Shown piece by piece: positions 11,560-19,758 of a stretch of DNA of 64,000 nt. This DNA is from Amycolatopsis regifaucium (GTDB lineage: Bacteria; Actinomycetota; Actinomycetes; Mycobacteriales; Pseudonocardiaceae). The position numbers and the translations under genes are program-made. The stretch lies in the NCBI RefSeq assembly GCF_001613935.1, contig NZ_LQCI01000045.1, positions 131,554 through 195,553 on the forward strand. Reading direction: 5' to 3'. Under the pieces are notes generated by a model. The model had not been told where the DNA came from. It made no database searches and was given only the letters and a program-made list of their open reading frames with translations. Positions within the stretch are counted from its first letter, which is position 1, and each line of letters opens with the position of its first letter.

Positions 11560-12948
11560 TTAGAGGGTTGTGCCGGGGATCGCGAGGATGTCGGCGCGGG
11601 GCGAAGCGCCCGGAGCGGGCGTAGTAGACGGAGCGGGTTTAGTGGCCGGGCCGCCTAGGGCGGCGGTGAGCAGCGTGACGATCTGCGCCGAGATCGCCGC
11701 CCGCCGCGCCTCGAAATCGGCATCGGTCAGCGCCGAGGGATCGGTGGGCGTGCCGAGCACGGGCGTGTGCAGATGCCCGCCCGCGACACCGTCCAGGCCC
11801 AGGCCCGTCCGGAGCCGGTTGCTGCGGTACATGGACTCGTTGGACAGGTAGTTGCCGCCGCCACCGGAAGCCGCGATCTCGCCGGGCTTCGGCGCGTCCG
11901 TCCGGCAGACCGCCGTCCCCGTCCCGGGCTTCGTGCTGTCCGGCCACACACAGAACGCCTGGTTGTACAGCACCTGATACGCCCCGGCGGGCGCCGCGAG
12001 CATCTTTTCGTACGGCAGCGTGGTTTCGATGAACTGGACGGCGGGCTGCGGCCAGCCGGCGGCGGGCGGGACCTGGCCGGTGACGGACTCGTCGAGGTTG
12101 TCCGGGAAACCGCCGCGCCACGCACCGGCCCAGCGCTCGATGTCGAACCGGCCGGGACGGCCCTGGCTGATCGTCATGATCAGTTCCGGGCGGCGGAAGC
12201 GGTCCTTGAACGCCTTGCCGTAGGCCGCCTCCACGATGCCCGCGTCGAAGTAGCTCCACACCACCGGGAACGACACCGCCTGCACCAGCGCGGGGCCGGT
12301 CGGGGTCTGGATCACCTTGCCGTCCAGATGCAGGGCGGCCGCACCCGACGGGTTCGCGATGCGGACGCCCGCGCCGTTGAGGGTGAACGGATCGAAGCCG
12401 CTCACGAGCACCCGGCGCAGCGACGGGCCGAGCGGGAAGCGGGAGTCGTCGAGGCCCCGGGCTCCGACGTCGAACGTCTTCAGCAGCTTCGCCCGGGCGG
12501 GCGCGGACAGCGGGAAGCGCGGCGTCCACTGGCGCAGCGCCTTGCTCATCAGCAGACGCGCCCAGTAGAGCGGCCGGTCGTCGGCCTTGTCGATACCGCC
12601 GAGGTCGGGGCGGCGGCCCTGCGCGCGGTCGACAGCGGTCCGCCAGAGCCCGTCACCGGCGGTTTCCGCGAGCTTCTCGGCCTGCGCGGCGGTTTTCGTG
12701 GCGCAGAGACGGGTCGTGAAGTCGGAGACGAGCCGGTCGAACCCCGCGAGCCGGACCAGTTCCGGGCCGACGGCGGGACCACCGGACGGCAGTGTCGCGG
12801 TGAGGCGCCGTTCCTCGACCGTGATGGCCGCCGAGTCGTCGAAACAGGCCCGCGTGGGTTCGGCCTGCGCGACGCCGGGGACCGCGAGTACGGGAAGGGC
12901 GATGAGCAGCGGGAGGAACGCGCTCCATCGCCTGCCGGGAGTCTTCAT
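11560..12948 (-). CDS. secreted pyroglutamyl-peptidase-I-like (C15) protein with catalytic Cys replaced by Ser
   Basis: 462 residues. A Sec signal peptide (MKTPGRRWSAFLPLLIALPV, cleavage near VAQA at 26-29) leads a secreted protein. The second half resembles peptidase family C15: RVLVSGFDPFTLNGAGVRIA matches the N-terminal VTGFEPF block, and GGNYLSNESMY aligns with the active-site block GTYLCNxxxY. The nucleophile position is Ser369, codon TCC at 11842-11844, instead of Cys. The catalytic His is kept as His394 in AGGHLHTPVL, 25 residues later; the family spacing is 24. The C-terminus is Pro/Thr/Ala-rich. I chose the ATG at 12948, which starts the signal peptide. Activity cannot be assumed. 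Confidence 0.65.
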   Translation of the reverse strand: MKTPGRRWSAFLPLLIALPVLAVPGVAQAEPTRACFDDSAAITVEERRLTATLPSGGPAVGPELVRLAGFDRLVSDFTTRLCATKTAAQAEKLAETAGDGLWRTAVDRAQGRRPDLGGIDKADDRPLYWARLLMSKALRQWTPRFPLSAPARAKLLKTFDVGARGLDDSRFPLGPSLRRVLVSGFDPFTLNGAGVRIANPSGAAALHLDGKVIQTPTGPALVQAVSFPVVWSYFDAGIVEAAYGKAFKDRFRRPELIMTISQGRPGRFDIERWAGAWRGGFPDNLDESVTGQVPPAAGWPQPAVQFIETTLPYEKMLAAPAGAYQVLYNQAFCVWPDSTKPGTGTAVCRTDAPKPGEIAASGGGGNYLSNESMYRSNRLRTGLGLDGVAGGHLHTPVLGTPTDPSALTDADFEARRAAISAQIVTLLTAALGGPATKPAPSTTPAPGASPRADILAIPGTTL

Positions 12949-13010
12949 GGACCGCATTCTGCTCAACGCGATCCCCTCGCACTACCGACCTTCGCCGGTG
13001 CGGACAGGAC

Positions 13011-13039
13011 TTGTCCGGGGTGGACAGGCGGGGCAGACT
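13011..13039 (+). promoter_or_regulatory. candidate ggt promoter, leaderless type
   Basis: TTGTCC (13011-13016) and CAGACT (13034-13039) are spaced by 17 bp. The -10 ends six bases before the ggt ATG at 13046, so transcription would begin at or next to the start codon. No Shine-Dalgarno sequence is visible. Confidence 0.45.
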
Positions 13040-13045
13040 CGCGCC

Positions 13046-14857
13046 ATGGCCGCGCACAGAAGCACTCTGGGACGCATCACCGCAGTCACCGCGATCGCCG
13101 CTCTGGTCGGTGCCGCCGTGCCGGGCACCGCGGCGGCGGCACCACCGACACCCAAAGCCCCGACCGCCGTCGGCTATCTGGGTGCCGTGTCGAGCATCGA
13201 CGCGGACGCGACCGCGATCGGCACGAAGATCCTGCGTGAGGGCGGCAACGCCGTCGACGCGGCCGTGGCGACCGCCGCCGCGCTCGGCGTCACCGATCCG
13301 TTCTCCGCCGGGTTCGGCGGTGGCGGCTTCTTCGTCTACTACGACGCGCGCTCGGGCAAGGTGCACACCCTCGACGGCCGCGAGACCGCGCCGTCCACCG
13401 CGAACGAGAACCTCTTCGTCGAGAACGGCAAGGCGATCCCGTTCGCCGAAGCCGTCACCAGCGGACTCGGGGTCGGCGTGCCCGGTACGCCCGCCACCTG
13501 GCAGGAAGCCCTGCGCAAGTGGGGGACCAGGTCGCTGGCGAAGGCGGTCAAACCCGCCGAAGACCTCGCCCGCAAGGGCTTCACCGTCGACCAGACCTTC
13601 AACACCCAGATCGCCAACAACGCCGCCCGCTTCTCGGCGTTCCCGTCGACCCGGTCGCTGTACCTGCCCGGCGGCGCGCCGCCCGCGGTCGGATCGACGT
13701 TCAAGAACCCGGACCTGGCTGGCACGTACGCGCAACTCGCCACGAAGGGCACCGACGTCCTCTATCACGGGCCGATCGGCGCGGACGTCGTCAAGACCGT
13801 GCGGACGCCGCCGGTCGACCCCGCTTCGACGCTGAAGGTGCGCCCCGGCGACATGACCGCGGCCGACCTCGCCAAGTACCGCGTCGTGGAGCGCAAGCCG
13901 ACCAGGACCGAGTACCGCGGCCTCGACGTCTACGGCATGCCCGCGCCGTCGTCCGGCGGGCTGACCGTCGGCGAAGCGCTGAACATCCTCGAGAACACGA
14001 ACCTGCGCAAGCTGGAGAAGGCCGACTACCTGCACTACTTCCTGGAGTCGACCCGGCTCGCCTTCGCCGACCGCAACCGGTGGATCGGCGACCCGGCGTT
14101 CGTGGACGTCCCCGCGAAGGAACTGATCAGCCAGAAGTTCGCGAACAGCCGCGCGTGCCTGATCGACCCGGCGAAGGCAGGGACGAGCCCGGTGGCGCCC
14201 GCCGACCCGCGCAAGCCGGCTCCGTGTGTCGCGGGGACGAACGCCGCGCCGACGCCCTACGAGGGCGAGAACACCACGCACCTGACCGTCGCCGACCGGT
14301 GGGGCAACGTCGTCGCCTACACGCTGACCATCGAGCAGGAGGGCGGCAGCGGCATCGTCGTCCCGGGCCGCGGGTTCCTGCTCAACAACGAGCTGACCGA
14401 TTTCTCGTTCACCCCGGTGACGCCGGGTGTGCCCGACCCGAACCTGCCGGGCCCGGCCAAGCGGCCGCGTTCGTCGATGGCGCCGACCATCGTGCTCGAC
14501 CACGGCAAGCCGCTGCTCGCGGTCGGTTCGCCCGGTGGCGCGTCGATCATCACCACGGTGCTGCAGATCCTCACCGGCCGCATCGATCGCGGGCTGAAGC
14601 TGGTCGACGCGATCGCCGAACCGCGCGCTTCGCAGCGGAACTCGGCTGCCGCGCAGGTCGAGCAGGCTTTCCTCGACCAGACCGAGGTGCTCAAGGCGCT
14701 GAAGGCCAAGGGGCAGGGCTTCTCGACGGCGCCCGCGGAGATCGGGGCCGCGACCGGCGTCGAACGGCTGCGGGACGGGCGGTGGCTCGCCGCCGCCGAG
14801 CCCACGCGGCGGGGTGGCGGTTCTGCTGCTGTCGTGCTGCCCTGGCCGCCCCGGTAG
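13046..14857 (+). CDS. ggt: secreted gamma-glutamyltransferase (glutathione hydrolase)
   Basis: 603 residues. Cleaves or transfers gamma-glutamyl groups from glutathione-like substrates outside the cell. Signal peptide at the N-terminus (AVTAIAALVGAAVPGTAAAA). The Ntn-hydrolase autoprocessing site is ENTTHLTVAD, with the nucleophile predicted to be Thr410. Downstream LLAVGSPGGASI is the conserved oxyanion/substrate loop. The start at 13046 is the first codon giving a signal peptide; the frame extension from 12587 overlaps the divergent gene and is rejected. Together with the C15-like neighbour it suggests extracellular handling of gamma-glutamyl or pyroglutamyl peptides (inference). Confidence 0.93.
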   Translation: MAAHRSTLGRITAVTAIAALVGAAVPGTAAAAPPTPKAPTAVGYLGAVSSIDADATAIGTKILREGGNAVDAAVATAAALGVTDPFSAGFGGGGFFVYYDARSGKVHTLDGRETAPSTANENLFVENGKAIPFAEAVTSGLGVGVPGTPATWQEALRKWGTRSLAKAVKPAEDLARKGFTVDQTFNTQIANNAARFSAFPSTRSLYLPGGAPPAVGSTFKNPDLAGTYAQLATKGTDVLYHGPIGADVVKTVRTPPVDPASTLKVRPGDMTAADLAKYRVVERKPTRTEYRGLDVYGMPAPSSGGLTVGEALNILENTNLRKLEKADYLHYFLESTRLAFADRNRWIGDPAFVDVPAKELISQKFANSRACLIDPAKAGTSPVAPADPRKPAPCVAGTNAAPTPYEGENTTHLTVADRWGNVVAYTLTIEQEGGSGIVVPGRGFLLNNELTDFSFTPVTPGVPDPNLPGPAKRPRSSMAPTIVLDHGKPLLAVGSPGGASIITTVLQILTGRIDRGLKLVDAIAEPRASQRNSAAAQVEQAFLDQTEVLKALKAKGQGFSTAPAEIGAATGVERLRDGRWLAAAEPTRRGGGSAAVVLPWPPR

Positions 14858-14869
14858 GTCTTCGCGCGT

Positions 14870-14922
14870 GCCATGAAAGGTCCTTTCCTTGCAAAATTTG
14901 CAAGGAAAGGACCTTTCATGGC
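14870..14922. repeat. family A palindromic repeat, likely terminator after ggt
   Basis: Perfect palindrome with two 26-bp arms around a single A at 14896. The left arm is GCCATGAAAGGTCCTTTCCT followed by TGCAAA; the centre TTGCAAAATTTGCAA matches the 9291 copy. It begins 12 bp after the ggt stop. Confidence 0.9.
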
Positions 14923-14988
14923 GCTCTACGGAGGGGACAGGGAGAGCGACCGCGCCCCGAGACCGAGGCCCTTCTAGACTGAGCGGCG

Positions 14989-15036
14989 ATGTTCGCCCAG
15001 TCAGAGGTACCCGTCCCGCCGGCGGAGGTGCGTTGA
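14989..15036 (+). CDS. 15-codon leader ORF coupled to fmt
   Basis: A -10 hexamer TAGACT lies at 14975-14980. Eight bases later an ATG opens the frame [15 protein letters not shown], stopping at TGA 15034-15036. The last base of that stop is the A of the fmt ATG (TGATG), and the fmt ribosome binding site lies inside the leader. It would be a leaderless short ORF translationally coupled to fmt. Only the arrangement supports it; the peptide has no recognised function. Confidence 0.4.
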   Translation: MFAQSEVPVPPAEVR

Positions 15037-15962
15037 TGCGCCTCGTCTTCGCCGGTACCCCCGAACCCGCCGTCCCGTCGCTGCGCGCGCTCCTCGCGTC
15101 CGAACAGCACGAGGTCGTCGCCGTCGTGACCCGTCCGGACGCGCAGGCAGGCCGCGGCCGCCGGGTCGTCCGCTCCCCGATCGGCGCGCTGGCCGACGAG
15201 CACGGGATCGAGGTGCTGACCCCGCCGAAGGCGAGTGACCCCGCGTTCCTCGCCCGGCTCGCGGAGATCGCCCCCGACGCGTGCCCGGTCGTCGCGTACG
15301 GGGCGTTGCTGCCCCAGGCCGCGCTGGACATCCCGGCGCACGGCTGGGTCAACCTGCACTTCTCACTGCTGCCCGCGTGGCGCGGCGCCGCGCCGGTACA
15401 GGCCGCGATCCGCGCCGGGGACGAGATCACCGGCGCCTCGACCTTCCGGATCGTCAAGGAACTCGACGCGGGCCCGGTCTACGGGGTGATCACCGAGCGG
15501 ATCGGCGAGACCGACACCGCCGGTGAACTGCTCGGCAGGCTCGCGGAGTCCGGCGCGAAGCTGCTCGTGTCCACGATGGACGGAATCGCCGACGGTTCGC
15601 TGCGCGCGGTCGAGCAGACCGGCGACGGCGTGAGCTACGCGCCCAAGGTGACCGTCGAGGACGCGCGGGTGTCGTTCGCCGACCCGGCCACCGCGGTCGA
15701 CCGGCAGATCCGCGCGGTCAGCCCGGAACCGGGCGCGTGGGCGGAGTTCCGCGGCGAGCGGCTGAAGCTCGGGCCGGTGACGGTCGTCGACGAACCGGGC
15801 CCCCCGCCGGGTGAACTGGTCGTGGAGCGCAAGCGGGTCCTGGTCGGCACGGCGTCGAAGCCGGTGCGGCTGGGCGAAGTGCAGGCGCAGGGGAAGAAGC
15901 GGATGGCGGCCACCGACTGGGCGCGCGGTACGAGGATCGAACAAGGAGAGCGCCTGCAGTGA
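15036..15962 (+). CDS. fmt: methionyl-tRNA formyltransferase
   Basis: 308 residues; formylates initiator Met-tRNA using 10-formyltetrahydrofolate. The start [13 protein letters not shown] is typical, and the formyltransferase core [17 protein letters not shown] carries the conserved HxSLLP block. The C-terminal tRNA-binding domain follows from about residue 205. ATG at 15036 has GCGGAGG at 15022-15028; the extension from 14889 runs through a palindrome and is not coding. The stop overlaps the rsmB GTG. Confidence 0.97.
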   Translation: MRLVFAGTPEPAVPSLRALLASEQHEVVAVVTRPDAQAGRGRRVVRSPIGALADEHGIEVLTPPKASDPAFLARLAEIAPDACPVVAYGALLPQAALDIPAHGWVNLHFSLLPAWRGAAPVQAAIRAGDEITGASTFRIVKELDAGPVYGVITERIGETDTAGELLGRLAESGAKLLVSTMDGIADGSLRAVEQTGDGVSYAPKVTVEDARVSFADPATAVDRQIRAVSPEPGAWAEFRGERLKLGPVTVVDEPGPPPGELVVERKRVLVGTASKPVRLGEVQAQGKKRMAATDWARGTRIEQGERLQ

Positions 15963-17395
15963 ACGAGCGTAGGGAACGCCGGCCGTCGAGGCCGGAGCGA
16001 GGCCGTCCGGGCCCGCGCAAGGAAGGACCCAGCCGCCCGCCGCAGATCGACCCCGCCCGTCAGGTCGCCTTCGACGTCCTGCGCGCGGTCCGTGAAGAGG
16101 ACGCGTACGCGAACTTGGTGCTGCCGCAACTGTTGCGCACCCGCCGGATCTCCGGCCGTGACGCGGCGCTGGCCACCGAACTGACCTACGGCACCTGCCG
16201 CGCGGTCGGCATGCTGGACGCGGTCATCGAGGCGTGTCTCGACCGGCCACTGGCCAAAGTGGACGCCATCGTGCTGGACGGGCTGCGGCTCGGCGCGTAC
16301 CAATTGCTGCGCACCCGCATCCCCGAGCACGCCGCCGTCGGGGCCACCGTGGACCTCGTCCGCGCCGAAGTCGGTTCCTGGATCGCGGGTTTCGTCAACG
16401 CCGTGCTCCGTTCGGTGTCCGAAAAGGACGAACAGGCCTGGCTCGAACAGCTGGCCCCGGACGAGGCCGCCGACCCCATCGGCGCGTACGCGCTGCGGAC
16501 GGCGCACCCGCGCTGGGTCGCCCGGTCGTTCGCGGAAGCGCTGGGGGACAAGGGAGCCGAGCTGAAGGCGGCGCTCGAGGCCGACGACGACCGGCCCGAC
16601 GTGCATCTGGTCGCCCGTCCCGGTGAGATCAGCGCCGACGAGCTGGCCGCCATCACCGGCGGCGACGTCGCCCCGTATTCGCCGTACGGCGTCCGGATGC
16701 CCGCGGGCTCCGGTGACCCCGGCGACGTCGAGCCGATCAAGGAAAAGCTGGCCGCGGTCCAGGACGAGGGCAGCCAGCTGTGTGCGGTCGCCGTCACGAA
16801 GGTACCGCTCACCGGCTCCGACGAACGCTGGCTGGACCTGTGCGCCGGCCCCGGGGGCAAGGCCGCGCTGCTGGGCGCGCTCGCGTCGATCAGCGGCGCC
16901 ACCGTCGACGCCGTCGAGAAGGCGCCGCACCGCGCGAAGCTGATCGAGAACGTCGTCCAGGGGCTTCCGGTGAAGGTCCACGTCGCCGACGGCCGCGAGT
17001 CCGGCCTCGAACCGGGTTACGACCGTGTCCTGGTCGACGCGCCGTGCAGTGGTCTCGGCTCGCTGCGGCGCCGCCCGGAAGCGCGCTGGCGCCGCCGGCC
17101 CGGCGACATCTCGGACCTGACGAAACTGCAGGGCCAGCTGATCACCGCGGCGCTGGACCTGGTCCGCCCCGGCGGCATCGTCACCTACGTCGTCTGCTCG
17201 CCGCACCTGGCCGAGACCGAAGGCGTCGTCGGGGAGACCGCGCGCCGCGCGGGCGCCGAGGTCGTGGACGCGCGGGAGTTCTTCCCGGGTGTCCCGAAGC
17301 TCGGCAACGGGCCGTACGTGCAGCTGTGGCCGCACCGTCACGGCACCGACGCGATGTTCTGCGCCGTCCTGCGGAAGCCGGATTCCGCCGGGTGA
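15959..17395 (+). CDS. rsmB: 16S rRNA (cytosine-967-C5)-methyltransferase
   Basis: 478 residues. The NusB-like RNA-binding domain at about 25-165 ([20 protein letters not shown]) precedes the SAM methyltransferase domain: [11 protein letters not shown] for SAM binding, [17 protein letters not shown] with the PC cysteine, and [13 protein letters not shown] with the catalytic cysteine. The basic N-terminus ([18 protein letters not shown]) probably helps RNA binding. GTG start overlaps the fmt stop, and the following flavoprotein gene overlaps its own stop. Confidence 0.94.
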   Translation: MNERRERRPSRPERGRPGPRKEGPSRPPQIDPARQVAFDVLRAVREEDAYANLVLPQLLRTRRISGRDAALATELTYGTCRAVGMLDAVIEACLDRPLAKVDAIVLDGLRLGAYQLLRTRIPEHAAVGATVDLVRAEVGSWIAGFVNAVLRSVSEKDEQAWLEQLAPDEAADPIGAYALRTAHPRWVARSFAEALGDKGAELKAALEADDDRPDVHLVARPGEISADELAAITGGDVAPYSPYGVRMPAGSGDPGDVEPIKEKLAAVQDEGSQLCAVAVTKVPLTGSDERWLDLCAGPGGKAALLGALASISGATVDAVEKAPHRAKLIENVVQGLPVKVHVADGRESGLEPGYDRVLVDAPCSGLGSLRRRPEARWRRRPGDISDLTKLQGQLITAALDLVRPGGIVTYVVCSPHLAETEGVVGETARRAGAEVVDAREFFPGVPKLGNGPYVQLWPHRHGTDAMFCAVLRKPDSAG

Positions 17396-17898
17396 GCAGG
17401 GTTCTCGGCCTGGTCGCGAGCGCGTGCGGCGGACTGGACGTCCGGTTCGCCGCACAGCTCGCGCGACCGGCGGCGGACCGCGGCTGGGAGCTCGCGATCA
17501 CGCTCACCCCGACCGCGGCCCGCTGGCTGGAGACGACCGGCGGGCTCGGTGAGCTGGAGAAGTTCACCGAGCTGCCGATCCGCAGTACCTCCCGGCTGCC
17601 GGGCGAACCACGCCCGCATCCGGATCCCACGGTGTTCCTGTTCGCGCCCGCGTCCGCGAACTCCGTGGCGAAACTGGCCTTGGGCATCGCCGACAACCAG
17701 GCGCTGACCCTGCTCGGCGACGTCCTCGGCACGCCGGGCATCACGATCGCGGTCGGCTACCAGATCCAGGACACGCGAGTGCACCATCCGGCGTGGCGAC
17801 GGCATCTCGACACGCTCGCGTCGGCGGGCGTCACCACCGCCCGGCTGGCGCCCGAAGCGCCCTGGACCTCCGTGCTGGACTTGCTCCCCGCGCCTTAG
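17392..17898 (+). CDS. stand-alone HFCD-family flavoprotein
   Basis: 168 residues. The fold of homo-oligomeric flavin-containing Cys decarboxylases is visible: VLGLVASACGGLDVRFAAQL at the N-terminus, and FAPASANSVAKLALGIADN (about 83-101), which matches the PATANxLAKxAxGIAD block of CoaC. The CoaC motif PxMNxxMW is absent, so it is not a second CoaC. Candidate roles are decarboxylation of a peptidyl cysteine or flavin binding; no substrate can be named. It overlaps rsmB by four bases, and its stop overlaps the convergent hydrolase stop by four bases. Confidence 0.75.
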   Translation: MSRVLGLVASACGGLDVRFAAQLARPAADRGWELAITLTPTAARWLETTGGLGELEKFTELPIRSTSRLPGEPRPHPDPTVFLFAPASANSVAKLALGIADNQALTLLGDVLGTPGITIAVGYQIQDTRVHHPAWRRHLDTLASAGVTTARLAPEAPWTSVLDLLPAP

Positions 17899-19010
17899 CG
17901 GGCGCAGAACCCGATATCGACGGCGGCCGCGAGGTCGTCCGAAGCCTTGTCCGGCAACGGATCCTGGTTCACCACGACGTTCACCCGCCTGCCGTGCGGG
18001 ACAGCGCCCGACAGGTTCGCGAAGCCGACGATGTTCCCGCCGTGCCCCCAGAACCTGCCACCGCACGACAGCGGGACGGACGCGATGCCGAGCCCGTATT
18101 CCGCGCCGGGAAGGCCGACGGGCGCCGGAACGGTCCGCCGCATCTCCGCCTGCTGTGCCCGCGGGAGGAGGTGGCCGTCGACGAGCGCGCCGTAGAAGCG
18201 GTTCAGGTCTTCACCGGTCGAAATCAGTCCGCCGGAGGCTCCGGCCGCCGAAGGGTCGAATCCGGTGAAGTCGACAGGCCCCGGCGCATAGCCCCTGGCG
18301 TGGGGTGACGGCAGACGCTCGTCACCGCGCACCGGCAGGTACGTGTCGCGCAGACCGAGCGGTGCGGTGATCCTGTTCCGGATCTCGGCGGTGACCGGGC
18401 GTCCGGTGAGCTTCTCGATGAGCATTCCGGCGATGATGTAGTTCGTGTTGGAGTACGACCAGCTCGTGCCCGGTGCGAACAACGGTAGATGCGCGAGGCC
18501 GATCGCCACCAGTTCTTCCGGCTCCGCCCCGCGGTGCCGCCACTCGTCGATATCGAGGTCACGCACGTAGTCGTAGAGACCGCTGGTGTGCTGGAGCAGC
18601 TGCCGGACGGTGATCTCGGTGCCGTCGTTGCCGTTCCCGCGCACGAGACCGGGCAGGTACCGGTCGATCGGCGTGTCCAGCCCGACCTTCCCCTCGGCCA
18701 CCAGCTGCAGCACCACGACGGCGACGAAGGTCTTGGTGACACTGGCCGCCCGGAACTTCGAGCCGTGCGGGAACGGCGTCCGGGTCTCGACGTTCCCGAC
18801 GCCTTCCCGTGCTGACCACGTTCGCCCGGAGGCGCTCGTCACGGTCGCCTGCGCGCCGGGAACCCCGTCCTGAACCAGGGTCTTCAGTGCCTTGTCGACT
18901 TCGTCGTGCGGCTTGGCGACGGCGAGCGCCGGTGCGGCGGTCGCCGTGCCCAGCAACGCGATCAGCGAACCGATTGCGATGATCTTCCTGCCTGGCAAGG
19001 TTTTTCGCAT
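17895..19010 (-). CDS. secreted serine hydrolase (class C beta-lactamase / D-alanyl-D-alanine carboxypeptidase family)
   Basis: 371 residues. A signal peptide (KIIAIGSLIALLGTATAAPA) is followed by the penicillin-binding fold with all three motifs: SVTK at 90-93 (Ser90 nucleophile, Lys93), YSN at 186-188 and HGG at 323-325. HGG in place of KTG is common in esterase or peptidase members, so the substrate is uncertain. ATG at 19010. A TAACTT -10 lies six bases upstream and no Shine-Dalgarno sequence is visible. Confidence 0.88.
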   Translation of the reverse strand: MRKTLPGRKIIAIGSLIALLGTATAAPALAVAKPHDEVDKALKTLVQDGVPGAQATVTSASGRTWSAREGVGNVETRTPFPHGSKFRAASVTKTFVAVVVLQLVAEGKVGLDTPIDRYLPGLVRGNGNDGTEITVRQLLQHTSGLYDYVRDLDIDEWRHRGAEPEELVAIGLAHLPLFAPGTSWSYSNTNYIIAGMLIEKLTGRPVTAEIRNRITAPLGLRDTYLPVRGDERLPSPHARGYAPGPVDFTGFDPSAAGASGGLISTGEDLNRFYGALVDGHLLPRAQQAEMRRTVPAPVGLPGAEYGLGIASVPLSCGGRFWGHGGNIVGFANLSGAVPHGRRVNVVVNQDPLPDKASDDLAAAVDIGFCAR

Positions 19011-19016
19011 GAGCCG

Positions 19017-19022
19017 AAGTTA
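19017..19022 (-). promoter_or_regulatory. -10 element of the serine hydrolase gene (leaderless type)
   Basis: TAACTT on the minus strand, six bases before the ATG at 19010, with no ribosome binding site between. Confidence 0.4.
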
Positions 19023-19098
19023 GGGGCGCCGGTATCGGGTGGCCATGGTGCTGTCCCCACTCCGCGCCGGGGGTCTGCCCCACCCGTCGCGACACGGT

Positions 19099-19758
19099 TC
19101 AGCGCAGGCTGTGCCCGGGCGAGACGACGCCGGTCTCGTAGGCGAACACCACCGCCTGGCTGCGGTTGGCCGCGCCCAGCTTCCCGAAGATGTTGCCCAC
19201 ATGGGTTTTGACGGTTTCGAGACTGATGACCAGCTGGGCCGCGATGTCCACATTGGACATGCCGGTCGCGATGAGACGCAGGACCTCGGTCTCCCGTTTC
19301 GTCAGCGACGACGGACGGGGCGCGAGACCCGATTCCGCCGGGCGCGCGGCGACCATCCGCCGGATCGCGTCGGGGAAAAGCAGGGTTTCCCCGGCGGCGA
19401 TGGTCCGGATCGCGTGCGCGAACTCCTCTTTGCGTGCCCGCTTCAGCAGGAACCCGCTCGCCCCGGCGAGAAGCGCGTCGTAGACGTAGTCGTCGTTGTC
19501 GAACGTCGTGATCACGAGGACCTTCGGTGGTTCGGGCACTTCCGCCAGCACGCGCCGGGTCGCCTCGATCCCGTCGACCCCGGGCATGCGGACATCCATC
19601 AGCACCACTTCGGGACGCGTGCGGCGGACCAGGTCCACCACCTCGCCGCCGTCACCCGCCTCGCCGACCACGGTCAGGTCGGGCTGGTTGTCCAGCAGCG
19701 ACCGCAGCCCGGCGCGCAGCAGTGGCTCGTCGTCGACGATCAGGACCCGCAGTGTCAT
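19099..19758 (-). CDS. NarL/LuxR-type response regulator
   Basis: 219 residues. Receiver domain MTLRVLIVDDEPLLRAGL has acidic residues Asp9/Asp10, phospho-acceptor Asp55 in VVLMDVRMPG and Lys near 105 (FLLKRARKEE). The C-terminal LuxR helix-turn-helix is LTKRETEVLRLIATGMSNVD with ISLETVKTHVGNIFGKLGA (about 152-205). The start ATG at 19758 overlaps the stop of the kinase gene (ATGA), so the two form a coupled two-component pair. Target genes are unknown. Confidence 0.94.
   Translation of the reverse strand: MTLRVLIVDDEPLLRAGLRSLLDNQPDLTVVGEAGDGGEVVDLVRRTRPEVVLMDVRMPGVDGIEATRRVLAEVPEPPKVLVITTFDNDDYVYDALLAGASGFLLKRARKEEFAHAIRTIAAGETLLFPDAIRRMVAARPAESGLAPRPSSLTKRETEVLRLIATGMSNVDIAAQLVISLETVKTHVGNIFGKLGAANRSQAVVFAYETGVVSPGHSLR

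Noticed and set aside
12587-13045. N-terminal extension of gamma-glutamyltransferase
   Set aside because: It overlaps the divergent secreted gene and its promoter; the signal peptide begins at 13046.
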